Source of the DNA: Methanolobus halotolerans
Lineage (GTDB): Archaea; Halobacteriota; Methanosarcinia; Methanosarcinales; Methanosarcinaceae
Assembly (NCBI RefSeq): GCF_004745425.1
Contig: NZ_PGGK01000006.1
Coordinates: forward strand, 62,001 to 126,000
Direction of reading: 5' to 3'
Length of the DNA stretch: 64,000 nt
Shown here: in pieces, positions 22,876 to 32,617 of the stretch
Position numbering within the stretch: position 1 is the stretch's first letter
How the letters are laid out: each line of letters starts with the position of its first letter
Program-made: the position numbers and the translations under genes
Notes under the pieces: model-generated
What the model saw: the letters and a program-made list of their open reading frames with translations, nothing else
Told to the model about the DNA's origin: nothing
Database searches by the model: none

Positions 22876-25860
22876 TTAAAAATCTCCTTCACTTTTTTTT
22901 CTCTTGATCAATAAGATTCCCACGATCAGGATAATTGCTATACCGGTGATCCAGTAAAGATATACAAAACCATTTTTATCCTCTACAGCTTCTTCATCCG
23001 CCGTCTCATGCAAATAGCTGATATTTTCTTTAGCGGATTCAGCAAGTATTGTCTGCGATCCTGTCCCGGCATCTTCCCCGAACAGAGCGTAGAGCGAAAA
23101 GTGACTGATCATTGCAGTTGCCCTGCCATTATTCCGATCAGCACTTGTTTCCAGAGCTATCCAGCCATCATCAGATGTGTAGGTGCAGATCACAGGAATT
23201 CTGTTTTTGAAATCATCGGGATCAAATTCAATACTTATCCCGATATCCCGGCTGAAAGTGGTCCCATCTGGTCCGAAATCATAGTAAAGACCGGATTGAA
23301 CAACTTCTGCTGGAGTATCTGCAGGTAGAGACGATGGTGTGGTTACTATAATCTTGTTTACAGGGTTTCCCTGCGGATCAACAGCTTTTGTCCCCTTGCT
23401 TATTGAAAGTGCAGTTGTCGCATCGGATGATTTTATAATGGTGTCACGTAGTATTTCTCCATTACTATTCACCGGCAAATCCGCTACAGTGCCCTGTGAT
23501 CTGGTTCTTGCAGCAAGTGAACTGTCATCAGAATTTGAATGTTCTGATTCTGATACTGATTCAGGTGAGCTGGAAGCGTCCCTGAAGAGACCGAATGTCC
23601 CAAACTCTGTCAAGTTTACAAGGACATAATTAGTGTCAGTATCAAGTATAGTATCCGAAACTTTAGTCCATTCACTGCCACTTAGTCTGTAAAGGATAAT
23701 CGAGGACTCTTCTGTAGCGCTTATTCCCAAATCATCGTAGTAATATGTAAGATTCAGGTTGCTACTATCGCAATTAATCTTAACATACCCATTGAGATTT
23801 GTTTTTCCGGAAAGAGTTACAGAGTTTGAATCAGCACCCTTCATAGAAAGAGATTTATTATCGCTAGTGAATGATATCTGCTGCCGGTTTTCAGCAAGTG
23901 CAATTTTATCCACTGTGTTGTTATCCGAATTATAGAAGATGATATCCTTATAATAGCTGATATCCCTATTATCATTGTTAATAATGTTACCGATAAATTC
24001 GTTGTTGTCAGAATCCACAACATAAATGCCGTAGAACCTGTTTTCATATAATGAGCTGTTGGTCATGCTATTGTTTTCAGATTCCCAGAAGCAAATACCA
24101 TCATCACAGTCGGAGATAGTAACGTTATCTATACTTGATTTGTCCGCATCCCGGAAGTAAATACCAGAATAACCTCCTGATATAGTAACGTTATCTATAC
24201 TTGATTTGTCCGCACCCCGGAAGTAAATACCATCATCACAGTCGGAGATAGTAACGTTACCTATACTTGATTTGTCCGCATCCCGGAAGTAAATACCATC
24301 ATCACAGTCGGAGATAGTAACATTATCTATATATGAATTGTTCGTACCCACAAGTGTTACGCCAGATATGGCATTAGATATTGAAATATCCCTTATGGTG
24401 ACATTTGTGGAATTAATGGCGTATATCTGTCCTGCATCAGAAGGTACTATGTAGTCAGCTTCATCGATCAGGTAGTAGATCCTTTTCCCGTCAACTTTGT
24501 TGCTGGTATTGATATCGTGAATATATTCAGCATAAGGCAACATATATTCAGCATAAGGCAAAACATCAATTCCGAAATTGAGATCGTTAAGTGTCATGAT
24601 ATTGTGAATCATGGTATTGTTTTTTGAAGATCGGATAAAAATACCTTTTTTATTCTTACTGGCACTGTTATTAGTCAAAACAGTATTATCCGAGAAAATA
24701 ATATACATACCACTTATTGAATTATTGCTGACTGAATTATTGATCAGAAGATTATTATCACAGTCAAGGCTACTGATCCCATTGCCTTTATTATCATTCA
24801 CGGTATTGTCTGCCAGAGTATTATTCTCCGATCCGTCTGAAAGATAGATACCGATCCGGTTATTATTTGTTGTACTATTGGCCAGGGTATTGTTGCTCGA
24901 TTCGAATGAAACTTCGATACCGTGCCTGGAATTATTTGTACTTGTACTATTGGCCAGTATATTATTGCCAGATCGGTAAAGGCCAATGCCTATAGAATTT
25001 GTACCAGCTGTCACATTGTAGATAAGATTGAAATCGGATTTCAGGGAAAAGATACCGGTATCAGTGTCTGATACAGTGACATTTCGTATTTCAGAATTGC
25101 TTGTATTTACAAATGCTACACCATCAAGGCAATTGGATACTGCGATATCTTTCACAGTTATGCCGGAAGAGTTCACAGCATACACCTGTCCTGCATCGGA
25201 AGGCACTATGTAATTGGCTTCATCTGTCAGGTAATATATTTTTTTGCCATCAACTCTGTTGCTTATGGCAACATTGTGAACATAACATTCAGGGAAACTA
25301 CTTATGATACCGAAATTATAATCGTTTGAAGTCATTGTGTTATTTTTCAGGGTAAAATCAGTAGAATTGTACAGCGTAATACCCATATAATTGGAATGGA
25401 TCGTATTGTTTCTTAAAATGCCATCAGTCGAATCTTCTGTATATATTCCTTTATCACTTGCGGATATCTCATTGTTTGAAATATTGCAATTTGCTGCTGA
25501 GAATATGTAAACTGCTTTAGCATTTGTCGCACCTGTGATATTGAATCCGCTGATTGTGATGTTGCTGGTTGTTATATTAAATATATGCTCGTCTGGAAAA
25601 GCCGGCTGTATGAAAGTGTTTGATGAGCCGTTTTCAGAGAGGATCTTAACTTCTTTCCCTATCACCAGATTCTCCTGATAGAACCCGTCGCCTACGATAA
25701 TTACGTCATTGTTATTTGCATTTGCAAGTGCTGAACTGATATTCGCATACCTCTGATCCGATCCTACCAGAAGATCAGCTGCCGATGATGCGTTCGCACA
25801 GGCTAACAGAAGTAATAATATAAAAGAGTATCTGAAAAAATGTGTTTTCATTGTGATCAT
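22876..25860 (-). CDS. Large secreted beta-helix (NosD/CASH-type) surface protein
   Basis: 994 residues from ATG 25860 (another ATG lies three codons in). A signal peptide (about 5-28) is followed by right-handed beta-helix repeats over about residues 40-660, rich in N-N-T and GIYF/NNIL motifs. Two copies of a block with VDGK.IYYL.DEA.YIVPSDAGQ show internal duplication. The C-terminal third has a ZU5/PGF-pre-PGF-like beta-rich domain with FDPDDF and SHFSLYALFG. A final TM helix (about 968-985) precedes IKRKKSEGDF. It is probably an anchored surface adhesin or polysaccharide-binding protein; no catalytic site is seen. Confidence 0.82.
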   Translation of the reverse strand: MITMKTHFFRYSFILLLLLACANASSAADLLVGSDQRYANISSALANANNNDVIIVGDGFYQENLVIGKEVKILSENGSSNTFIQPAFPDEHIFNITTSNITISGFNITGATNAKAVYIFSAANCNISNNEISASDKGIYTEDSTDGILRNNTIHSNYMGITLYNSTDFTLKNNTMTSNDYNFGIISSFPECYVHNVAISNRVDGKKIYYLTDEANYIVPSDAGQVYAVNSSGITVKDIAVSNCLDGVAFVNTSNSEIRNVTVSDTDTGIFSLKSDFNLIYNVTAGTNSIGIGLYRSGNNILANSTSTNNSRHGIEVSFESSNNTLANSTTNNNRIGIYLSDGSENNTLADNTVNDNKGNGISSLDCDNNLLINNSVSNNSISGMYIIFSDNTVLTNNSASKNKKGIFIRSSKNNTMIHNIMTLNDLNFGIDVLPYAEYMLPYAEYIHDINTSNKVDGKRIYYLIDEADYIVPSDAGQIYAINSTNVTIRDISISNAISGVTLVGTNNSYIDNVTISDCDDGIYFRDADKSSIGNVTISDCDDGIYFRGADKSSIDNVTISGGYSGIYFRDADKSSIDNVTISDCDDGICFWESENNSMTNSSLYENRFYGIYVVDSDNNEFIGNIINNDNRDISYYKDIIFYNSDNNTVDKIALAENRQQISFTSDNKSLSMKGADSNSVTLSGKTNLNGYVKINCDSSNLNLTYYYDDLGISATEESSIILYRLSGSEWTKVSDTILDTDTNYVLVNLTEFGTFGLFRDASSSPESVSESEHSNSDDSSLAARTRSQGTVADLPVNSNGEILRDTIIKSSDATTALSISKGTKAVDPQGNPVNKIIVTTPSSLPADTPAEVVQSGLYYDFGPDGTTFSRDIGISIEFDPDDFKNRIPVICTYTSDDGWIALETSADRNNGRATAMISHFSLYALFGEDAGTGSQTILAESAKENISYLHETADEEAVEDKNGFVYLYWITGIAIILIVGILLIKRKKSEGDF
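24090..24340. repeat. Four near-identical 66-bp repeats inside the beta-helix gene
   Basis: The sequence around GTAACGTTATCTATACTTG recurs at 24119, 24185, 24251 and (diverged) 24317, exactly 66 bp apart. Each unit encodes one 22-residue coil (IDNVTISDCDDGIYFR...). A separate 21-bp in-frame duplication near 24522-24562 encodes LPYAEY twice. The near-identity implies recent copy-number change. Confidence 0.9.
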
Positions 25861-26165
25861 ACAACACTATGAATTACATCTATTTTATATTATCTATTAT
25901 ATATTTCTTTGCTATCACGGAAGAGACTTTTCTTTCTATATTAAGCATATATCCAAAATCTTCATCTTCATTAGCGATCATCGTTTTTGCTTTCCGTCTT
26001 TCCTGATTACGAGGTCTGATAGTATATTTTCATATTCCTGAGTTTAATTATCATCGAATATCGAGGATCTCTTTAAAGCCCAAAATATTATATTTAATTA
26101 AATACTATATTTAATAAGACAGATTGCAAATTTGTTTATTTGTCTATAATGAAACAGGTGTTTTT
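25861..26165. other. 305-bp divergent intergenic region
   Basis: AT-rich region between the beta-helix gene and the next rightward gene. AAAATATTATATTTAATTAAATAC around 26080-26105 can supply TATA elements. No gene is seen. Confidence 0.5.
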
Positions 26166-26519
26166 ATGCCCAAAATTGCACTCATATTTGCATTAGTTTT
26201 CATTGGAGCAATATATCTGCTTACAGGTGAACCACTGGCCGCTTTGGGAGCAGCACTTGCAATATCCATTGGGATTGTATTGTATTATAAAAAGTTGAAC
26301 GAAAGCTGGAAAGGCACTATCACAGAACTAAAAGAAGAAAAATATCTGCAAAAAGAATATGATGAAAATGACAACGCTACAACTCATGAAATGTATAAAA
26401 CTTATGCTTATATAAAGCAGGACAACAATAAGATCAAAAAACTAGAACTTGGTCCTGAATGGAAAGTAGGCGATGTGATCGAGAAAAGAAAAGGGGAATA
26501 TAATTACAGGAAACTATGA
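26166..26519 (+). CDS. Small membrane-anchored protein of unknown function
   Basis: 117 residues from the ATG at 26166 (AGGTG nine bases before); the open frame starts 14 codons earlier without a ribosome site. Two hydrophobic segments (about 3-18 and 21-40) form a hairpin in the membrane. A soluble basic domain follows with regular TITELKEEKYLQKEYDENDNA and ends KRKGEYNYRKL. The soluble part looks like a small beta-rich domain. I do not recognise the family. Confidence 0.65.
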   Translation: MPKIALIFALVFIGAIYLLTGEPLAALGAALAISIGIVLYYKKLNESWKGTITELKEEKYLQKEYDENDNATTHEMYKTYAYIKQDNNKIKKLELGPEWKVGDVIEKRKGEYNYRKL

Positions 26520-26691
26520 ATATTTGTATTTACCCATACCTCTTTTTTAATATGTAATGGGTAACATTAACTTCTTAACCTTCCCAGCCTTCAACTCTTA
26601 TATTAACTGCAGGTAAACATGAGTTTCTAACATGTTTAATGATTAGCATTTGGCAGGAAACAATTTAATATTTTCTTTACATGTATCCTAT

Positions 26692-27291
26692 ATGGAGAAT
26701 GCTATTAAATGGGATATAGATGTCAGTATTCTAACAAACCGATTCATTATGCGGGAGGTTGGAAGGGTCTTAACTTACGCTTTTTTGTTTACTGTTTTGA
26801 TCATATCCCTGATCATGTTTCCTTCATTAATAGATGGATCCCTTCTTATTACTGATGCAAATAATTCAGGGCTCGGATATTTCTTTATCATGATTAGCCT
26901 ATTGTTCCTGTTCACAGCAGTCTTCATTTTAGTCTATTATGGTAACAGTTACATGCTATCCTATATTGTGGACGAAAAAGGTGTCTGGACATTGACTCGA
27001 ATGGCGCAGAAGTCCAGAAACCGCATAGCTAACATTCTCCTTATTTTCATGGGTCTGCTGAGTCGCAGCCCTTCTGCCACAGGTATCGGTATGATGGCGG
27101 CTGGCAGGCAGGATCAGAGTCTCAAATGGAAGAATGTTAAAAAGGCCCTGTTCTATCCAAAATATAATACTATTGTGCTGAAGGGCAGATATGGAGAAAA
27201 AAGCATCATCTTTTGCACGCAGAACAAGTATGATCACGTAGCATCTTTTGTGAAGTCTCACTGCAAAGTTACAATTACTGCGTCCAACTGA
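26692..27291 (+). CDS. Hypothetical membrane protein upstream of htpX
   Basis: 199 residues from ATG 26692 (MENAIKWDIDVSILTNRF); a TTG at 26650 would add 14 residues and neither start has a clear ribosome site. Two TM segments are visible (about 25-47 and 62-85). They are followed by a soluble domain containing WTLTRMAQKSRNRIAN and a glycine-rich stretch, then RYGEKSIIFCTQNKYDHV near the end. The last part resembles a PH-like fold with a conserved basic loop, but this is only a visual impression. It is followed by htpX after 128 bp and may share its regulation. Confidence 0.6.
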   Translation: MENAIKWDIDVSILTNRFIMREVGRVLTYAFLFTVLIISLIMFPSLIDGSLLITDANNSGLGYFFIMISLLFLFTAVFILVYYGNSYMLSYIVDEKGVWTLTRMAQKSRNRIANILLIFMGLLSRSPSATGIGMMAAGRQDQSLKWKNVKKALFYPKYNTIVLKGRYGEKSIIFCTQNKYDHVASFVKSHCKVTITASN

Positions 27292-27419
27292 CTTATCAAG
27301 ATAATCCAATGATTGCTTTAAAATAACCTTAATGTGAAAGGGACTGCTTTTGGCAGATGAACTATAGAATTCCAGAGTTAGAATGATATGCTGAAAAATA
27401 ACTTCAAGAGGTTACTGGT

Positions 27420-28304
27420 ATGGTAGAATGGAAGAATGATCTGGGACTTGAGGCAAGAATGATACTGACCATGTTCCTTTTGGCTGCCGTTTATATTTTT
27501 TTTCTGGCGTTTCTCTCCTCAGTCATGCACGCTTCCGTAGAATTCATGTTATGGTTCATTGCACTGTTCATGGGAGCACAATACTATTACTCGGACAGAC
27601 TGGTTCTATGGACCACAAACGCAAAAGTTATCTCAGAGACTGAGGCTCCAGGACTCCATGAGACCATAACCAGACTATGCATCATTTCCGATTTACCAAA
27701 ACCCACTATTGCCATTGTGGATACCTCGATGCCCAATGCTTTTGCAACCGGAAGAGGGTATAAGAGTGCTGTTATTGCCGTTACAACCGGATTGCTTGAC
27801 ATGCTTGATCAGGGAGAACTGGAAGCTGTGCTTGCACACGAGCTGAGCCATGTAAAGAACAGGGACATGGCAATACTGACAATATCCAGTTTCATTTCAA
27901 CCCTGGCACTCTATGTTGTAAGATACAGTTTCTACATTGGAAGTTTCGGAAGTAACCGAAGAAACTCAAACGGGGCTTTGATCATAGTATGGATTATATC
28001 GATCATAGTATGGATAATCAGTTTTGTCCTTATACGTGCTCTGTCAAGATACAGGGAATTTGCAGCGGACAGGGGAGCTGCAATTATAACCGGCGAGCCT
28101 TCAAACATGATATCAGCTCTTAGGAAGATCAGCGGCACAATGGCAAAGATACCTACTGAAGATATGCGCAAAATGGAAGGAATGAATGCCTTTTTTATCA
28201 TACCTGCAGTGTCAGATTCCTTAATGAATCTTACGTCGACACATCCATCCACGGAAAAAAGGATTGCTGCCCTTGAAAAGATACAAAGGGATATTGAGTT
28301 CTGA
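27420..28304 (+). CDS. htpX: Membrane zinc metalloprotease HtpX
   Basis: 294 residues. Two N-terminal TM helices (about 14-34 and 40-56), the gluzincin motif HELSH (His140, Glu141, His144), two more TM segments after it, and the third zinc ligand in SRYREFAADRGA. M48-family HtpX degrades misfolded or damaged membrane proteins, acting on the cytoplasmic side. Start ATG at 27420 with GAGGTTACTGGT before it. The C-terminal STHPSTEKRIAAL is typical of the family. Probably a membrane stress gene. Confidence 0.93.
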   Translation: MVEWKNDLGLEARMILTMFLLAAVYIFFLAFLSSVMHASVEFMLWFIALFMGAQYYYSDRLVLWTTNAKVISETEAPGLHETITRLCIISDLPKPTIAIVDTSMPNAFATGRGYKSAVIAVTTGLLDMLDQGELEAVLAHELSHVKNRDMAILTISSFISTLALYVVRYSFYIGSFGSNRRNSNGALIIVWIISIIVWIISFVLIRALSRYREFAADRGAAIITGEPSNMISALRKISGTMAKIPTEDMRKMEGMNAFFIIPAVSDSLMNLTSTHPSTEKRIAALEKIQRDIEF

Positions 28305-28571
28305 CTGGTATTATGATGTGAGGTATCCAACTCTTTGAAGATGAAGAAATTATGACTTGGCAGGTTCTTGACTAATACAAGAATAGTATAAAAAAGTTTA
28401 TATGCAATTATATGCTTTTATTTATTAAGTTTCCTTGTTTACTAATACAATTACAGGTTATCAGTATTTTTATATCCAATTCATTCTCGTTGTGCAGGAT
28501 TTGACGCAGTTTTAAATATGAAACTATTTTAATTATATATATAGAAAAACAGTTCTTGCAAAGGTGGTATA

Positions 28572-31500
28572 TTGAAAACATATATTATTGCTATTATGCT
28601 ACTATTTCTGATATGTCCTTCAGCTTATGCAGCCGACGGTGTCAGGATAGAGATGCCTGATAATGTGGCATCAGGTGAAATGTTCAAGGTAAAACTAATA
28701 ATAGAGGATTCCTTGGTAAGGGAACTTACCAACACGATAGACATTACAAGAAAAGGAGGTACACTCCAGCTAAAGAGGTCAGGAGGTATGCATGATCCTT
28801 CCACTCTTTCCACTCCTTCTACAATTGAATATGCCGGTGAAGAAGAGATAGTGTTTGATGCTGTAATGTCCTCCGGCTTTCGCAAAGGTGATGTGGAATC
28901 GACCCTTAGCTTCCGTTTCATGGGTGATGTGGAGGAAATGCGAAATAAGTATCCGGAATGGAGTACTTACTCCAGGGACCTGGTCACAATTTCTAAGACA
29001 GTATATGCATCCCCGGTAAGCTTCTCAGTTGAGACTCCTGATCTTCCGAATACTGAAACAAGCAGGTTTGAAACAGATTACTGGGACAAGGTCACTTCCA
29101 CTCCTGTATTCAGGTATGTTGACAATAGTAATGATGCGACCGCCAAAATGTACCGGGGCAGCTTTAACAGGGAAACCAGTTATCAGACACCAGATAATTA
29201 TCTTGTAGGCAGATATATCAGAAAAGAATATCTGACAAACCCTCCAGAAAATACGAAAGTATCCAGTTACAACTATGGTTCTTTCGAACAGTACGGCTCA
29301 TCAACAGGCTATTACACAGTAAGCTGGTATCCAATGAAAAAGGTTACACGCTATGAACCTGATACTAACGAACCTTACGATGAATATGATATAAGCATAA
29401 ATTACAATTATGCGGTGCTAATAAATGATTTCCTCCTCTACCACGGCAATATCATAAAACAGGTGACAGTGAGAGAGTCTGAAATAGAGGATGCTGTCAG
29501 GGAAGCCGAAGAGGAGTTTCACAAAATAGTTATCAGCCAGAAGTACATACCCATAGAAGCGGGTAGTGCTACATATCCTTCTGTGCTTGAGACAAAACTT
29601 CCGGTCTCCGGTCCAAAGACCCTTTATGTCACAGGATACGTATCTGACGCGGATGGAAATCCCCTGTCGTACGTGGAGATACATGCCAGGGTAAAAGGGC
29701 AGATGTTTAAAGGAAGGGCAGATGCCGACGGAAATTTCCAGATCCCGCTCTCAATAGAACTGGATGAGAAAGAGAATGATGTAATGCTCGATCTCTGGGT
29801 TATTTTTTCCTACGAAAGAGATGATAAGAATTATTTCGCAGTATATGATCTTGACGGAAACACCTATAATGTGGTCTATTACTCCCAGGAGTTAGCCATC
29901 ATCGACCAGAAGAATGTGGAAGCACCTATCAGGCTTGACGGATCACCTGATCCTAAAAAAGGAAGCAGTACAGGTAACATTGCAGATATGAAAAGTCTGA
30001 GTGTGATCTATGCCCATACTGCGGAAGCTGTGGATTTCTGCCTTGTAGAGCTTGATGCGGATATTGACCACAAGCTACCTGTAGAGGTGCTTGTGGGTAA
30101 TAACGATCGTCAGACCCTTTATTCACCCGGTCAGTCCAGGATCCTCATTTCAAGTAATGATGCAGGATACTCGAATTCCAACCGGCCTAAAAACCGTGAG
30201 TATCATGAGTTTGCACATCACCTGATGTATGCAACATATGGTGACTGGACCAGCGGCAGCATGGTGGCAGGTACCAAAAACCATGACGGCTTTCTTAACC
30301 CGAATACAGGTGACTCCTATGAAGAGGGTTTTGCAGAATTCATGGCCCTTGTGATATCTGATAAGTACGGGGACAGCAATCCGGCTGACGGAAAGACCAA
30401 ATCAGACATCTATGCATCTTTTGGAAGTCTTGAGAACAATTATCGTCCATGGGACAGTAAAGGTTATGCTGAGGAACTCGCAGTGGCTTCTCTTCTCTGG
30501 GATATGTATGATAAGGACAATGAAAAAGGTGATTCTTTAAGCATGTCCCTTTCCAATATCTGGTCTGTGCTAAAGGTCCAGAGAAATGACTTCTATGACT
30601 ATTATGTGGCCTTCAAGGAAGCAAATCCCAGCAAGGCGGCAGAGATAGATGCTTTGTTCATCGAACACGGATTCTTTGCTGATACTACTGAAGGCAACGG
30701 GGAAAGAGATGATTTTGAAGGTTTCAGGGATGCCAACAACAACAGAAGACATGATACCGGAGAGTTCTTCTTCGATCTGGGGTGTCTAAACACTACCAAG
30801 GAGATAGAATACAGGAAAGGTATGGTCATCGGAAAGGCTGCTAACTATGAAAGGGCCAACAGAAGTTCTGCAGTGCGGCTTGATGGTGCTTACCTGAAGG
30901 TAAAGGAAGATGAAGTAAAACAGTATCTTGTCAAAGTGGATTACCTGGAATCCGGTTACGGTGAGGATTATGAGTACGTGGTCGACCTGAGGGATAGCCT
31001 GCTGTACGTGCAGCCTCTTCCGGGACATGTTGTGGCAGAAATAAGCATAGAGCCCTATTCTGTTGAGTACACTGCAGAGAATGTCTATTCTATAAGCAAC
31101 GATGAGCTAATAAGCAAACTGGAAGATCCGGATGAGTATTTTGATAAGCATGAGTTCTCGTTGAAGAGCACCGGTGTAACCGGGGACCTGGAGTATGTGG
31201 TCTACAAGGATACTGAGCCGGTGTATGCTTATGAAGGTGACAGAGGACAGGACGTGGATGTAAAGATATCGAATACTGACTCTGTAACTGATGATCGGAA
31301 AGGTTTGCCCTTACTATGGCTACTCCTTATCCCTATAATAGGTGCTGGTGTCTTAATGCGCAAGTCAGAGAACAGGGACAAGGCACAGGATATGCTTAAA
31401 ATGGGTACACAGGAGTTAAACGAGAAAGGACTTCCATTTATAAAAGAAGCAAGTAAGAAAGCTGCAAAGTACACTTCAAAAAGTGCGGCATATGCCTCTA

Positions 31501-31601
31501 AACAGACAAAAGAAGGCTATGAAAAAGCAAAGCCCAAATTGAAAAAAGCACAGGAGGATATCAAGAGGAAAATGGATGAGGCAAAAGTAAAGAAAGAGTG
31601 A
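28572..31601 (+). CDS. Large surface protein with HEFAH metalloprotease-like motif
   Basis: 1009 residues from a TTG start with GGTGG seven bases upstream, followed by a clear signal peptide (cleavage near AYAAD). An N-terminal beta-rich region is followed by a carboxypeptidase-regulatory-like beta-sandwich (about 350-430: TGYVSDADGNPLSYVEI). HEFAHH lies at about 544-549 and EEGFAEFM about 40 residues later, giving a plausible HExxH...E zinc site. A TM helix (about 912-930) precedes a Lys/Ala-rich helical cytoplasmic tail of about 80 residues (KKAAKYTSKSA...). The gene ends with a T-rich run. A surface-anchored protease is the likely role, but the family is not named. Confidence 0.75.
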   Translation: MKTYIIAIMLLFLICPSAYAADGVRIEMPDNVASGEMFKVKLIIEDSLVRELTNTIDITRKGGTLQLKRSGGMHDPSTLSTPSTIEYAGEEEIVFDAVMSSGFRKGDVESTLSFRFMGDVEEMRNKYPEWSTYSRDLVTISKTVYASPVSFSVETPDLPNTETSRFETDYWDKVTSTPVFRYVDNSNDATAKMYRGSFNRETSYQTPDNYLVGRYIRKEYLTNPPENTKVSSYNYGSFEQYGSSTGYYTVSWYPMKKVTRYEPDTNEPYDEYDISINYNYAVLINDFLLYHGNIIKQVTVRESEIEDAVREAEEEFHKIVISQKYIPIEAGSATYPSVLETKLPVSGPKTLYVTGYVSDADGNPLSYVEIHARVKGQMFKGRADADGNFQIPLSIELDEKENDVMLDLWVIFSYERDDKNYFAVYDLDGNTYNVVYYSQELAIIDQKNVEAPIRLDGSPDPKKGSSTGNIADMKSLSVIYAHTAEAVDFCLVELDADIDHKLPVEVLVGNNDRQTLYSPGQSRILISSNDAGYSNSNRPKNREYHEFAHHLMYATYGDWTSGSMVAGTKNHDGFLNPNTGDSYEEGFAEFMALVISDKYGDSNPADGKTKSDIYASFGSLENNYRPWDSKGYAEELAVASLLWDMYDKDNEKGDSLSMSLSNIWSVLKVQRNDFYDYYVAFKEANPSKAAEIDALFIEHGFFADTTEGNGERDDFEGFRDANNNRRHDTGEFFFDLGCLNTTKEIEYRKGMVIGKAANYERANRSSAVRLDGAYLKVKEDEVKQYLVKVDYLESGYGEDYEYVVDLRDSLLYVQPLPGHVVAEISIEPYSVEYTAENVYSISNDELISKLEDPDEYFDKHEFSLKSTGVTGDLEYVVYKDTEPVYAYEGDRGQDVDVKISNTDSVTDDRKGLPLLWLLLIPIIGAGVLMRKSENRDKAQDMLKMGTQELNEKGLPFIKEASKKAAKYTSKSAAYASKQTKEGYEKAKPKLKKAQEDIKRKMDEAKVKKE

Positions 31602-31609
31602 ATCTTTCA

Positions 31610-31631
31610 GTTTTTCTTTTTTCTTTTTTTA
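31610..31631 (+). terminator. T-rich terminator after the surface protease gene
   Basis: Nearly pure T tract with single C interruptions, beginning about 10 bases after the stop codon, as in archaeal oligo-T termination. Confidence 0.6.
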
Positions 31632-31867
31632 CGAAGATATTTTTTCAAAGAAACAAATACATCGAACAGAAGTTTCCAAATAAAAGTGATAGAATTAAAA
31701 ACAGAAATCCAGAATAAATAACCATTCTGAAACAATAGAAAAAGATATATTCTTGTGAGAGTAACATCAAATATTCTTCATTCTGTTCGTATTTGTTTAC
31801 GGCAGATGTCGAATGGAATGAAGCAGGAAATCATGTGGCAGGACCAGGGTAGTTAATTGGTGATACA

Positions 31868-32602
31868 ATGAGTGAGAAAAAAGTAAATTCTAAATTTATA
31901 TTGTTGGCGGTTCTTTTATTGGTTTTAGGCGGTGTTTTTTGGGTATATGCAAGTTTTTCGTTATTCGGACCTAAAGATCTGGGAGTCGAGTATACACATG
32001 AAGACTATCTGAGTGCTTTGGAGAAAACCGGCATCCAAATCGAATATGAAGGTATGACCGGCGAACAACTGGAAGAATACAAGAAAAATGCAGAAAAGAA
32101 ATCCATTCATGATTATAATTTTGAGTTCTCTGAATATGAACGTAAAGAATTTACTCTCACGGCAGCAGAGTCAACAGCTCTACTTAATGAAATCGCACCC
32201 GGATTCTGGTGGTTTGATAATTTGCAGGTAAAAGTCTCACCTGATGGAACTATGGAAGGATCAAGTACAGCTGACATAAAGAGACTTAAGACCGATCTGT
32301 ATTCAGATATTGCAGGTGATGTCCCGATCCCGCTACCTGACAGTTTGAATATATATAGCAAAGGACAGATCAGCGTTACTAATAATCAGTTAAGCGGAGA
32401 CCCGAAAACATTTTATCTTGGAGCAATACCACTTTCAGATAAATATATGGAAGAAGAAAGCGTGAATACAATGGAAGAATATTTCCCACGAATCTATACA
32501 GTCATCCCGGGACTTGAAATAACAAGCCTGACATCCAACTCCAATGGTGAGTTTGTTTTTGATGGAGTTGTTCCTCAAAAAGTGTCTGTGACTGAAAAGT
32601 AG
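31868..32602 (+). CDS. Membrane-anchored extracytoplasmic protein, family unknown
   Basis: 244 residues. A basic N-terminus and one TM helix (about 9-32) are followed by a soluble, beta-rich extracellular domain with no cysteines. It holds LTAAESTALLNEIAPGFWWFDNLQVKVSPDG and DVPIPLPDSLNIYSKGQISVTNN, which suggests a lipid- or ligand-binding beta barrel or half-barrel (similar in feel to DUF2993/DUF3153 proteins). Start ATG at 31868 with GGTGATACA upstream. It is followed after 15 bp by a radical SAM gene and an alpha/beta hydrolase, so the three probably form one operon. Confidence 0.7.
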   Translation: MSEKKVNSKFILLAVLLLVLGGVFWVYASFSLFGPKDLGVEYTHEDYLSALEKTGIQIEYEGMTGEQLEEYKKNAEKKSIHDYNFEFSEYERKEFTLTAAESTALLNEIAPGFWWFDNLQVKVSPDGTMEGSSTADIKRLKTDLYSDIAGDVPIPLPDSLNIYSKGQISVTNNQLSGDPKTFYLGAIPLSDKYMEEESVNTMEEYFPRIYTVIPGLEITSLTSNSNGEFVFDGVVPQKVSVTEK

Positions 32603-32617
32603 ATTTGAGGTTTACAT

